DNA of 64,000 nt, taken from Embleya hyalina. Lineage in GTDB: Bacteria > Actinomycetota > Actinomycetes > Streptomycetales > Streptomycetaceae. Below the pieces are notes generated by a model. It saw only the letters and a program-made list of their open reading frames with translations, made no database searches and was not told the origin of the DNA. The DNA lies in NCBI RefSeq assembly GCF_003967355.1, contig NZ_BIFH01000044.1, positions 62,001 to 126,000 of the forward strand, in the 5' to 3' direction. Of the stretch, positions 55,251-64,000 are shown piece by piece (position 1 is the first letter of the stretch; every line of letters starts with the position of its first letter). Both the position numbers and the translations under genes were made by a program.

Positions 55251-55699
55251 CCGGCCCGAAAGCCCTCGCCGCCACGTGCGACCGGCACCTGGGGACGGAC
55301 CCCGAGCGGGTGGGTCGTCGAGCGCCACCTCGGCCGCTCCCGGAGGTGACGACACCATCCACCGGCTGCTCACCGCCATCCTCGATCCCGCAGAGGCTCC
55401 AGGGCGCCGAACTCGCCGCCCGCTACGCCTCGGCGCCGGCTGGTCGCGCCAAGGAAAGCAGTCCCAAGCCGCCGAAAAAGACCCGAGTCAGTGCTCTTGG
55501 TGCCCACGTCTTCCGTCGGGCGGCAACCGGTCAGGCACCGGCTCGGACCACCGGCCGGTTGATGTCGGTGTCGGCGAGCCTGTCGAGGTAGTTGGTGAGG
55601 ACGGTGTTCCGGCGGTGCCCCAGCCGCCGGGAGCACAACACCGTCCGCGAGGACGACTTCGTCTGCCTCTTCTGCGGAAGCGATCTGCCGGAGACGTGA

Positions 55700-56616
55700 A
55701 ACATGGAACCCACCCTGTAGTGGCCGAGGTTCGCAGCCACTCGTTGATGCCCGCGACGAGGACGGCCGCCTCGTGGCGGACCGCGAGCTTGTCGTATCCC
55801 GTGGCGACGGCGCGGTTCCTCTTGAGGCGGTCGATCCGGCACTCGACGGCATGACGTTCGCGGTAGTCGACCGGTTCGAAGCGCGGTGGTCGGCCGCCGC
55901 GGGAGCCGAGCTTCCGGCGGTTGCGTGCTTGGTCGGCCATGTCGGGGATGGTGCAGCGGATTCCGCGGCGGCGCAGGTAAGCACGGTTCTTGCGGGAGGC
56001 GTACGCCTTGTCCGCGCGGACCCGATGGGGGCGGACGCGTGGCCGACCCGCCTCGATGAGGGGACGAGGACCTTCTTCGGAACGGGTTCGAACTGCGGCG
56101 AGTCGCCGCGCTGCCCGGCCGTGACCACGATCGCCATGGGCATTTGACCTTGCTCGACGGCCGGGTGCGGTTTGGTGGTGAACTCACCACGTGAGCGTCC
56201 CGGTCCGCGATCTCCGGGCCGGGTGAACAGACCGCCCGGTAGTTCCTTCTGCAGCTCACCCCGCTTGCGGCCCCTACCGCATGCTGACGAGCGCGGCACA
56301 CGGTGGAGTCGACGCCCAGGTCCCGCGTGGTCGTGCTTTTCGTCTCCCGAAGGGACTGAAGCCTGGTAGGGATACGGTGCCGGGCGCCGTTCCACCGCCG
56401 GCGGCGGAACAGGTCGTGGACCCGGCCCCGCGGCCCGTACTCGACGGGTGCATCCCGCCGCGGAACCCCGGTCCGGACCCGGAACCGTGTGCCGTCGATC
56501 AGCTGCCACCGAGGCCGGACGGGCGGCCGCCCCGCTTTCGCCCCCTTCGGCAACAACGGCTCCAGCGTTGCCCATTGCTCGTCCGTGAGATCTCCCCACC
56601 CATGAACCGTGATCAT
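55700..56616 (-). pseudogene. IS5-family transposase, frameshifted
   Basis: Starts MITVHGWGDLTDEQWATLEP then LLPKGAKAGRPPVRPRW, an IS5-type N-terminus, intact for about 80 residues. The core continues in other frames (QGQMPMAIVVTAGQRGDSPQ), and the end AVECRIDRLKRNRAVATGYD then KLAVRHEAAV is in a third frame (55719-55940). At least two frameshifts inactivate it. No intact copy is in the window. Confidence 0.85.
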
Positions 56617-56917
56617 TCACCAGCCCGGGATCCACTTTCGATACACGGCCTTTAGCAGTCGAGAGCCTGCGCCGCCAGTGCCCTTCGATGACGTGTCGTG
56701 ACACCTACGACCCGCCTGGTGGCATCTTTCGGGGATGTCTTGTGCCGTGCCAGCACGACGACCATGTACTTGCTCCACAACACCACCCCTGACGGTCCCT
56801 CCACGCCGACGTGTCGCCCGGTCGGTCTCGAGGGGGCGCCGGGCACTGTGTCGGGGTGTGGGAACGACCACTGTCGACGATCACCGATGCGTGATCCCTC
56901 GTTCGAAAGGTGTTCTC

Positions 56918-57460
56918 GTGCGTGCCCTTCGTGTCGAAACTCTCCGCGCCGCGGCGATTGCCCTCGCCGCCACCGCCCTGTTGGCAACCCCACTGACCGA
57001 GGCATCCGCCACCCCGGCCGCGCCCGCCAGGGCGCAGCAGGCGGTGAAGAAGCCGGATCCGTGGGGGGACACGCTGAAGCAGATGGGTGTGCAGCGCTGG
57101 AACGAGTTCCGTCGAAACAGTCCGAGCACGATCCATCCCACATTCGTCGAAAGCGACCTCTCCGGATTGAACCTCGACGGCGTCAACCTCAACGGGGCGG
57201 ATCTCTCGAGCGCGAATCTCCGCGACACCAGCCTCGAACGCGCCGATCTCCGCGACTCGGATGGGTGGTTCACCAACCTCACCGGCGCCGACCTGCACGG
57301 TGCCGATCTCAGCGACTCCAGCATCTTCTACTCCACGTTCGTCAACGCCGATCTGTCCGATTCCACCCTCACCCGCGCCAACTTGACCAACTCGGACTTC
57401 ACCGGCGCGAACCTCGTCGGAGCGCGCCGCGACTGCAAGTGGAACCCGATCTGCTGGTAG
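56918..57460 (+). CDS. secreted pentapeptide-repeat protein
   Basis: 180 residues. A signal peptide (VRALRVETLRAAAIALAATA, cleavage near TEASA) is followed by about 85 residues of pentapeptide repeats with A(D/N)LXX units, for example GVNLNGADLSSANLRDTSLE and TRANLTNSDFTGANLVGARR. They would build a right-handed quadrilateral beta helix. Ends CKWNPICW, with two Cys. GTG 56918 has GAAAGG seven bases upstream. Pentapeptide proteins can mimic DNA or act as scaffolds; an exported one suggests the cell envelope. Confidence 0.88.
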   Translation: MRALRVETLRAAAIALAATALLATPLTEASATPAAPARAQQAVKKPDPWGDTLKQMGVQRWNEFRRNSPSTIHPTFVESDLSGLNLDGVNLNGADLSSANLRDTSLERADLRDSDGWFTNLTGADLHGADLSDSSIFYSTFVNADLSDSTLTRANLTNSDFTGANLVGARRDCKWNPICW

Positions 57461-58843
57461 CCCGCGCGGCGCACGGCCCCGCAGGCTGAAACAGAGCCCG
57501 CCGTCGACCCACGGCCGCCGCGACCGCACGTACATCCACCCGGGACGCGCGACCGCCCGGGTGGATGTACCGGGCTTGATCCACTCTGACGGACACCATG
57601 AACGAACGCCTTCGGCCTCCCTGGAGAGGTGTTGAAGAGCGTTTCGGCAGCGTTGCCACGAGGACATCGGGACAGACGCGCCGACGACGATCCGCGTCGG
57701 CGTACGCGCAAGACACTTCGTCGCGGCGGTAGTCGCTCGAGGGGCTCGCCCCAGCGTGTTCCGCTTTGCCCGTCGAGGCAATCTCCCGTCCCCGTCCCCG
57801 TCCCCGCCAACCGCTGCCGCAGTCCGAGCGAGATCGACGCGGGACTGCCGGCGATCCTCGCCGGCGCCGCGATCGACGTGGTGCGGCCGCGCACAGCGCT
57901 GACCTCGTGAACGTGGCGCGCGAACGGCAACTGCGCAACCACCCGCATCGTGCCGTCCCGGAAGCGGACTCGGACCGCATGCGGCACCGTCCCCGACTCG
58001 AGGCCCCTCGCCCGCGCCGGCCCCGTTCCGGACGACGGAGTGCTGCGCCCGGTGCCGGGCCCGTCGGCGATGATCGTTCCCGTGACCGGCACTCCGGCGT
58101 CGGGCCCCGTTCCGGCGATCTCGACGCGAGCCGTCATCGCCGTCCGGGCGGTGGATGACGCCGCCGCAGAGGGCGACCCAGCCGCAACAGGTCGGGCAAA
58201 TCCCGCGATCCCGTCCGTTGTTCATGGTGACCCGTGACGGCGCCCACACCGAGTGGGACTCGACGCCCTTCGAGGAGTACCCGACCAACGACGATTCCCC
58301 GGCCTGACCCCGCGCGACACCCCCCCTCAGGACGACGGGACGGCCGACCACGCGACCAACGGGTCCCGGCCGCTGCGGACCGACTACGACCGGGAGCGAC
58401 GACCCCGGCAGCGCGCGCCGGACACGACGAAACGACCGACGGCCACGCCTCGTTCGACAACCATCGAAAAAATCGCCTCCGGCGAACGCGCCGGCGACGC
58501 TGCGCACCACCCGCTTCGACAACGCGAAACGCGTCGGCGCCGTCGACCCCGCCGTGACGGGACACATCGACCTGGCCGTGCGCGCGGTCCCGAACCCGTG
58601 ATCCGGCGGGTACCGTCGCCGCCCGTCACTGCACCGGCCCACCCCGCGTCGGCAGCGTCTCGCCACCAAGCCCCCTTTCCCCGTGGCACCGTTCGGCGCA
58701 GCGCTGAGCAGATGGCGCGCAATGTCAATCAGATGGCGCGCAATGCCAACGACACCACGGCAGCGCTCGGGCAGGATCGGCTTCGGAGAGAATTCCAGCG
58801 CCCATCACGACGCACACGATTCGATTGATTCCAGGAGGCAGCA
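57461..58843. other. 1.4 kb region without a convincing gene
   Basis: A long minus frame (58137 down to about 57700) begins MTARVEIAGTGPDAGVPVTG and has high GC3, but no family match and no ribosome-binding site. CAGATGGCGCGCAATG is repeated at 58708 and 58729. Possibly decayed accessory DNA. Confidence 0.3.
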
Positions 58844-59188
58844 GTGCGTCAATCAGCAAGATTCCTTCGCCGAACTGCGGTGGCCAGGCTTACGACAATG
58901 AGCGCACTGTCCACCGCCGTCGTGCTGGGGATCACGGCGGCAGCACCGGCCCAGGCCGCGGAGACGTCAACACGGGCCGCTCGGCCGTGTGCAGTGAGTT
59001 TCGCCCACCACGGCCCCCTCACCGATGTCTACTATCGCCACTGCACCAGCGGTAGCGACTGGGTCAAAGTCAAGGCCATCATCAAGTGGGGAGGCGACGG
59101 CCCCTGTTACCCCGTCGGCCCAGGTCAGACTCGCCTCATTGCGTCATTCGTGCAGCCCGAACGTTTCGACCGGATCGTTCGCTGCTGA
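58844..59188 (+). CDS. secreted tendamistat-like (alpha-amylase inhibitor fold) protein
   Basis: 114 residues. Signal peptide with AQA cleavage (TAVVLGITAAAPAQA). The mature part of about 75 residues has four Cys spaced C-x17-C-x20-C-x25-C, close to tendamistat (C-x15-C-x17-C-x27-C), and GPCYPVGPGQTRLIAS aligns with tendamistat's LCYAVAPGQITT; both end in RC. The Trp-Arg-Tyr amylase-binding loop is replaced by YYRHC. AGGAGG lies five bases before GTG 58844. So fold similarity is likely, but amylase inhibition is doubtful. Not near carbohydrate genes. Confidence 0.65.
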   Translation: MRQSARFLRRTAVARLTTMSALSTAVVLGITAAAPAQAAETSTRAARPCAVSFAHHGPLTDVYYRHCTSGSDWVKVKAIIKWGGDGPCYPVGPGQTRLIASFVQPERFDRIVRC

Positions 59189-59599
59189 CGTCACACCCTG
59201 GAGCGCCCATCACTCGGTGAGGCGATTGCCACCCCCGGGGGCAGGACCACCGCGCCGACTTCGTCCTGCCATGCGTTCTCCTCCCGTTCGTGATGTGGGG
59301 ATGTCACGGGTGCGCAGCCTTGATGCCCACTCCGCGTGCACGGGCGCATGGCCATCCGATTGCCACTCCGCCACCGGCACTGCGCGCCTTGCCGTAGGCG
59401 TAGAGCGCATGAAGAACCGGGCTCGGCACGCCGCGACTCGATCCACGACCCGGTTGTCGCGCCGGCATACCCTTCGGGCCGTATGGGTGCCGTGCGCCGG
59501 TCGCAAGGGACCGGGCGGAGCCGGAGAGGGACGGAACACGTACGCCCAGGCGACGGACGTGTACCTTCGCTACTCACCACGGGGTTACGCGGGCCGGAT

Positions 59600-59956
59600 G
59601 ATTCAGGCGCCGTGATGTGCGGGCAATTTACCACCGAGGACGATAAAGAATTCGCTGACCTTACTGTCAAAACCGACAACGGCGATGCCTCCGTCATCGC
59701 CACCACCAACCACCCATTCTGGGCCCCCGACCTCAGGCAGTGGGTTAACGCGGGCGACCTGAAGCCCGGCCAGTGGCTCCGGGCGGCCTCAGGTGCCTGG
59801 GTTCAACTGTCCGCCGTTCGAATCTATGGTCAGCAGCAACGCACGCATGACCTGACGGTTGATGACGACCACACGTATTATGTGCGCGCAAGTGTCACGC
59901 CGGTTCTTGTTCACAATTGTCCTGCTTTTTTTCTGGGGGTGGCAAATACTACGTGA
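59600..59956 (+). pseudogene. Hint domain of a polymorphic toxin, 5' truncated
   Basis: FTTEDDKEFADLTVKTDNGD, IATTNHPFWAPDLRQWVNAG, LKPGQWLRAASGAWVQLSAV and HDLTVDDDHTYYVRASVTPV then LVHNC form a Hint (intein-like) pretoxin domain, which cleaves itself to release a toxin. The secretion and RHS-type N-terminal parts are missing; upstream sequence is unrelated. After LVHNC a T7 run (59925-59931) puts the toxin out of frame. Confidence 0.75.
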
Positions 59957-60357
59957 ACCGCTATGGCGGGAACGACAATCGTGGGCTTACGGCCAGTCTC
60001 GAAGACGGGACGGTGAAGATGACCGTCGTGGCCAGGAGGCCGGACGGAACCCGATATGAAGGTGTTCCGTCGGGTACGGAGATGTTCGAGGAAGCTTTGA
60101 GTCAGTTTGGCGGTGCAGGAAAACCAAGAGGGATCACGAGCTCTTGGAATGATGGTCCTCTGGATGCGAATCTCAAGAAGTTCAACGAACTGATCCGGAG
60201 CGGTCACTCGTTGGAGGATGCAGCACGTGGTACGTGGACTGGTCAGCAGGCTGGAAGCAGAGGATGGACCTCTGTATCCATCGATCGCGATTGGTCGGTC
60301 AGAAAGGCTGACGGTACCTTCACAGAGGTAATGGTCTACTTCACCGGAGCGAGGTAG
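59918..60357 (+). CDS. polymorphic toxin C-terminal domain (out of frame with Hint)
   Basis: About 145 residues, starting FFSGGGKYYVNRYGGNDNRG, ending FTEVMVYFTGAR, with WTSVSIDRDWSVRKADG near the end. It follows the Hint domain directly but in the next frame; one more T in the T7 run (or two fewer) would fuse them. I do not recognise the toxin fold. The ORF has no good start of its own. G+C is clearly lower than in neighbours, as is usual for horizontally acquired toxin tips. An immunity-like gene follows four bases later. Confidence 0.6.
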
Positions 60358-60361
60358 TTCG

Positions 60362-60658
60362 ATGGAAGACGAAGAATACGAAAAAAGCCGAAGCAGAATC
60401 ATTCAGTCGATTCGCAGTTGCTGGATTGCCGAGCAGTCGGTTGTGCCGGTGCTGCGAAAACTGGTGGATGAACTGGGCTCGTCTGACGATCGTGTCGGGA
60501 CTGCTTTTCAGGTAGTTAACTACATGGCATGGGCTTTCGATATCCGACTGGCAATTGCCGGAAAGTTTACGCGATGGCATGGTATTGGAGGGGATTTGTC
60601 AGACGAAGAGACGGAGGTGAGGTTCGAAGGGTTTATTACTTGGCCTCCCCAGTTGTGA
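60362..60658 (+). CDS. candidate immunity protein
   Basis: 98 residues, acidic, helical N-terminus (MEDEEYEKSRSRIIQSIRSC, VVPVLRKLVDELGSSDDRVG) and a beta-like end (ETEVRFEGFITWPPQL). ATG 60362 is four bases after the toxin stop; GGAGCGAGG lies upstream. Low G+C like the toxin. Small, acidic and directly after a toxin tip is the usual position of an immunity gene; no family recognised. Confidence 0.6.
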   Translation: MEDEEYEKSRSRIIQSIRSCWIAEQSVVPVLRKLVDELGSSDDRVGTAFQVVNYMAWAFDIRLAIAGKFTRWHGIGGDLSDEETEVRFEGFITWPPQL

Positions 60659-61159
60659 TCGTGGCTGTGGTTCCGGGGGTGGTGGTTGGTGTGTTGTGGC
60701 GGAGTGTTGCGGTGGTGGGGTGGGTTGACGGCTGCTCTGGGTTTTCCTGTGTTGGTTGAGAATCCATCGGGTGGGTTGGTGGTTTCGGGTTGTGGTGGTG
60801 GGGGTTTCTCGGGTCGGCCCGGTGGTGGTGGTCTGGGGTTTCCGTGGTTTCGTGAGAACTGTTGTGGGTTTCTCGTTGATGTATTGATGCGCCGTAAGGC
60901 AACCGCGGTTTTTTTCGGGTCTCGGGGTGTCGGTACGGGGTAGCCGCGGGTGTCCGCGGGCCTGATCCGCCCTGTGGCCTGGTGTTTTGCGGGGTTCGGC
61001 GATGGTGTCGGGTCTCCCGCTGTTGTGGTGCCGCCAACAAGCCGATCGTGATCGGATCCATCACGTACCCCCCCAGTCCGGAAACGGGTACCCACGGTAG
61101 AACCAACCACCCCGCGGCGAAGGTGGATTCACCCACAAACCGGAAAGCGGCGACGCAAG
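60659..61159. other. G/T-rich low-complexity region
   Basis: Plus strand is unusually G/T rich (repeated GGTGG/GTTGTGG), so the minus frames encode Pro/Asn/His-rich text without family features. ACCGCGG followed by T7 (60902-60915) resembles an intrinsic terminator. Confidence 0.35.
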
Positions 61160-61470
61160 CGTTACCTGCCGGACGAGAGCCCAACATCGACGAACTCACC
61201 GGGATCGAACTCGTCGACACCGCCACCGGCGAGGTCCTGCACACGGATGCCCTGCTCGTGCACATCCGCGTGTCCAAGTCGGACGTCACCGCACGCGGCA
61301 GCATCACCCGCATCCTCGCCCAGGACGACGAGGAACTGTGCCCGGTGCGCGCGTTCCGGGCCTGGCGCGCGGTCCTGGTCGACCACGACCAGCCCCTGAC
61401 CGGGCCGTTGATCCGCCGGATCGACAAGCACGGCCGGATCGGCGCAGCACCCGGCTGCCGGTGGCTTGAA
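61160..61470 (+). pseudogene. tyrosine recombinase fragment
   Basis: LLVHIRVSKSDVTARGSITR, EELCPVRAFRAWRAVLVDHD and GPLIRRIDKHGRIG match the middle of phage-type integrase catalytic domains. The catalytic Arg-His-Arg-Tyr part after RRID is missing and the start is lost. Just after it (61566-61755) a frame reads KATSTKFTAVKEAQLPVEVT then EYAARILGKPIDGFQQLDVD; this looks coding but I do not recognise it. Confidence 0.7.
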
Positions 61471-61779
61471 CCGCCAGCTTCAAGAAGTCGAAGTGGAGCC
61501 GCCAGGCGGTGGAGCGCGAGGTTCTCGTGTTCGGGGTCGAGCGGACCCTTCCCGCCACCGAATGAGCCAAGCTGAAGAAGGCCACCAGCACGAAGTTCAC
61601 CGCCGTGAAGGAAGCACAACTTCCGGTGGAGGTGACCGAGTACGCCGCGAGGATCCTCGGCAAGCCCATAGACGGGTTCCAGCAACTGGACGTGGATCCT
61701 TCCGGGCGCGTAACGAACGTGTCAGGAGCCCCAAACGACTGCGCCATCGGTGGTCGGGCATGTCGTCGGCCCTGAGCGG

Positions 61780-62960
61780 TCAGTGCTCGTCGCCCAGTTC
61801 TGGTGTTTTCGGGTGCCAGTGCGGGGAGATGCTGCCGTCCGGTTCCCAGCCGTACCGCAGGATCTCGGATGCGGGGTGCTGGTCCGTGGCCATGACGCGG
61901 GCCAGATTGTCCAAAGCGGCGCCGTCTCCGGCGGCGGCCTGCCGGTATAGCTGTTCGGTGCCGTCCCGGTCCTCGGCCTCCTCCCGCATCTGGGCAAGCG
62001 CCCACAGCGCGTCGGTGTTTCCGGCGTCGGCGGCCCGTCCGGCGAGGTGTTCGGCATGTCGGTAGCGTCCGCAGGCGTGTGCTGCACGGGCGAAGGCAGT
62101 CAGTTCGTCGGGCGGGGCGGTGCGGGCAGCGGTTTCCCAGAAGCTTGCGGGTGGGCAGGTGTAGCGGCGTTCGTGGCGGCCGTGCTGTTCGAGGTAGTCC
62201 GCGAGTCGGTACACCGGACCGCCGCCCGCCGCGGACGTCGACGACGCCGGGGCGCCGACCAGGGGCCCGGTGGGGGTGCGGCGTGGGCGTCGTAGGGGGC
62301 CTGTCTGCCGTGGACGGGGCGGGCAAGTTCAGCGAACGCGGTCTCCGGCCAGTCGTCGGGGAGGCTGTCGAGGTTGTCATCGCCGAGGTAGCCGGCGGCC
62401 GCGTCGACGATGAACGCCCGGGGCAGGTGCAGGCCCATGCCGAGTCGGCGAGCGTCCATCGCCGCCCGGAGCAGGGCCTTGGCGGGGGCGGTGGCCTGAC
62501 GGTAGGCACGCAGCAACTCCGGGGCGCCGGCCAGGTCCTGGGTGATCCGGCCGGTGCGGCGGGCCCGCGTCAGCGCTTCGGCGAGCAGCCGATCGCCGCG
62601 CTCGGCCAGCTGGTCCGCAGCGCGGACCGCGTCCGCGTCGAAGATGTCCGGGACGTGGACGGTGCGCCTGGCCAGCAGGGTGCGGAACGTGGCTGCGCGG
62701 GTCGGGGCCGCCGGGCCGGGGCAGCGCGGTGTAGGGGCCCGCGTACTCCGGCCACAAGGTGCCCAGCACCAGCACCGGGCCGCGACCCTCGCCCTCGCCG
62801 CGACGCTCGCCGCAGCCTTCGCGGAGCTCGCCGCGGAACCCCTTCCCCGGCACGCCCGCCGCCCACGACACGCCCTCCGCGCGCTGCCCGGCGCGAGGTA
62901 CGACCGGTCCAAGTGTCGACGCCGACGCCCGACACCACCGCCGCTGACGACCTCGCCGCC
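61780..62960 (-). pseudogene. frameshifted XRE/TPR-type regulator
   Basis: Minus-strand blocks: VLVLGTLWPEYAGPYTALPR; RTVHVPDIFDADAVRAADQL, GMGLHLPRAFIVDAAAGYLG, DDWPETAFAELARPVHGRQA; then YRLADYLEQHGRHERRYTCP and ALWALAQMREEAEDRDGTEQ. They lie in three frames. The order matches Streptomyces regulators with an N-terminal HTH, a middle domain and TPRs; the HTH is missing. Final piece 61780-62214 is uninterrupted. Confidence 0.75.
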
Positions 62961-62996
62961 TGTTTGGGGCTCGTGACACGTTCGTTCACAACACCC

Positions 62997-63224
62997 CTAC
63001 GCCTGCTCCGCCTTCGGGATCGCCCCCGAGCCCACAAGCACATAGAAGATCTGACAGATCGTCAGGGGTTGGTGTTCGCGGTACTCCTCCAGCACGTCCC
63101 GGACCCGCTCGATCAGCTCCCGGGTCTGAGGGCGGGGACTCCACGCGACGAACCTGCGGGGGCGGACCCTGGCGTACACCCGCCCCGACACCACACCCGA
63201 GGTCGGCCGCAGGGTGGAGGTCAT
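62997..63224 (-). pseudogene. truncated actinobacterial conserved hypothetical
   Basis: RRFVAWSPRPQTRELIERVR, DVLEEYREHQPLTICQIFYV and LVGSGAIPKAEQA match the N-terminus of a widespread Streptomyces protein of mobile regions, which normally continues for several hundred residues. Here it stops after 75 residues. Confidence 0.6.
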
Positions 63225-64000
63225 GGTCCGAACTGTACGGCCCGATCATCTTGCGAATCCCTTGAATCGCGTCCAACCACACGATCGAGCGGCAACACCG
63301 AGGGCACCCTCCACGGGCCTCGCATCCACCGAGAACGTGCGCGACATTCCGGTCGCCGAGATGCGATGCTGCGCGGGATGCGGTGCTGCCGAAGGCGGCG
63401 ACGAACCGACCGGGTAGGGGGTGTGAGGTTCGGTGGGGGCGTCAGTGGGTTGTTCGGTTTCGTGTGTCATCGGGTGTTGGGGTGTTCTCAGCTGGTGGGA
63501 GAGGTCTTTCGTGGCTGATCGTGGTGACGGTTGCCCGAATATGCGGTGACAGGAAGCCGTATCGGTCGGTGTCACCTTCGCCGTGTCTCCTTCGTCTGTG
63601 TCGTCTCGTCCTCGGCCGCGATCGGCGTGGCGGAGTTGCGCGGCCGTGACGGCACCGGCCACGGCCGCTTGACCGTTCCAACGGGTCGGGTCTCGCCACG
63701 CGCGGTTCGTGGTGGGAACCGTCGCCACCCGGTGCGCGTCGATGCTCGACACACGCGAACACGGCCGCCACACCGTCGGCGGCGTGACTTCGACCGGATC
63801 CCGAGCACGCGCCCGGGACTCCCCGGCGCCGTGTCGGGGCGACGTGGCATCGTGACGGCAAGCCACGTACTCGACAGGCGTTTTCCGCGTAGGCCCGGGC
63901 CGTGGTGTCGTTGCCGATTCGCGGAGGAGGCCCGGTATCGCCGGGTCCGGTCGCATTACCCACGTCACGCGCTGTCACCTGGTCGAGCAACTCGCGGTGA
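63225..64000. other. window end, no supported gene
   Basis: Open minus frames (63246-63968, 63442-63990) contain coding-like text (for example NGQAAVAGAVTAAQLRH) but no family I can name. They may be the end of another decayed gene. Confidence 0.25.

Noticed and set aside
57328-58137. Minus frame starting MTARVEIAGTG
   Set aside because: High GC3 but no family, no ribosome-binding site, and it runs antisense through the pentapeptide gene.
60636-61685. 349-codon minus frame
   Set aside because: Low-complexity Pro/His/Asn text caused by the G/T-rich plus strand, and antisense to the integrase fragment.
1-64000. CRISPR arrays, tRNA and rRNA genes
   Set aside because: No regularly spaced identical repeats with unique spacers and no tRNA T-loop pattern in a cloverleaf context were found by reading.
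1-64000. Polyketide or nonribosomal peptide cluster
   Set aside because: Although expected in such genomes, no synthase, carrier or condensation motifs occur in the window.

Overview
The window is very GC-rich, with dense G/C third positions, GTG starts and Shine-Dalgarno-like GGAGG/AAGGAG sites. Its families (SAV_2336-type proteins, Tap/Tpg-like pair, SHOCT, DUF1877, XRE/TPR regulators) point to a Streptomyces-like filamentous actinomycete. Telomere-type genes and the many decayed transposons suggest a chromosome arm, or an integrated piece of a linear replicon. I saw no rRNA, tRNA or CRISPR array.

Layout. 1-3.1 kb: 3' part of a MacB/FtsX-type ABC permease and a PH-like/SHOCT protein. 3.2-9.5 kb: a sulfur-oxidation group (FdhF/YdeP oxidoreductase, sulfide:quinone oxidoreductase, persulfide dioxygenase with two rhodanese domains, GntR/UTRA regulator) with paired palindromic operators at the quinone oxidoreductase promoter. 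9.6-16.7 kb: regulators (TetR with a divergent oxidoreductase, two helix-turn-helix proteins), a DUF1877 protein and a Ser/Thr kinase. 17.5-23.8 kb: a telomere-associated (Tap-like) protein, a short Tpg-like protein and a convergent helicase with helicase-associated repeats. 24.2-25.9 kb: a TetR gene, apparently leaderless, and a haloalkane dehalogenase.

26.4-35.8 kb is the most interesting segment. Five tightly packed genes encode a GHSLG alpha/beta hydrolase, a caspase-like peptidase fused to a VMAP-like C-terminal region, a MoxR AAA ATPase, a 1466-residue protein combining a SAV_2336/vWA-like domain with an NB-ARC ATPase and eleven TPRs, and a small protein ending in an amyloid-signalling-like motif. 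This matches the architecture of the MoxR-vWA-VMAP ternary conflict systems, with extra parts: a second candidate effector and a STAND switch fused to the vWA component. The likely logic is threat sensing by TPR/NB-ARC, remodelling by MoxR, and activation of the protease and hydrolase.

36-64 kb is mosaic. Intact islands are LysR/EamA, PadR-ABC, an ArsR-type regulator facing a serine hydrolase, TetR/MFS/SnoaL, a VOC protein, a pentapeptide-repeat protein, a tendamistat-like secreted protein and a Hint-toxin/immunity pair. They are separated by truncated or frameshifted remains of IS3, IS256, IS5, ISL3, Tn3-like and Tn7-like elements, a recombinase, a sigma factor, an ABC ATPase, a LysR gene and TPR regulators.
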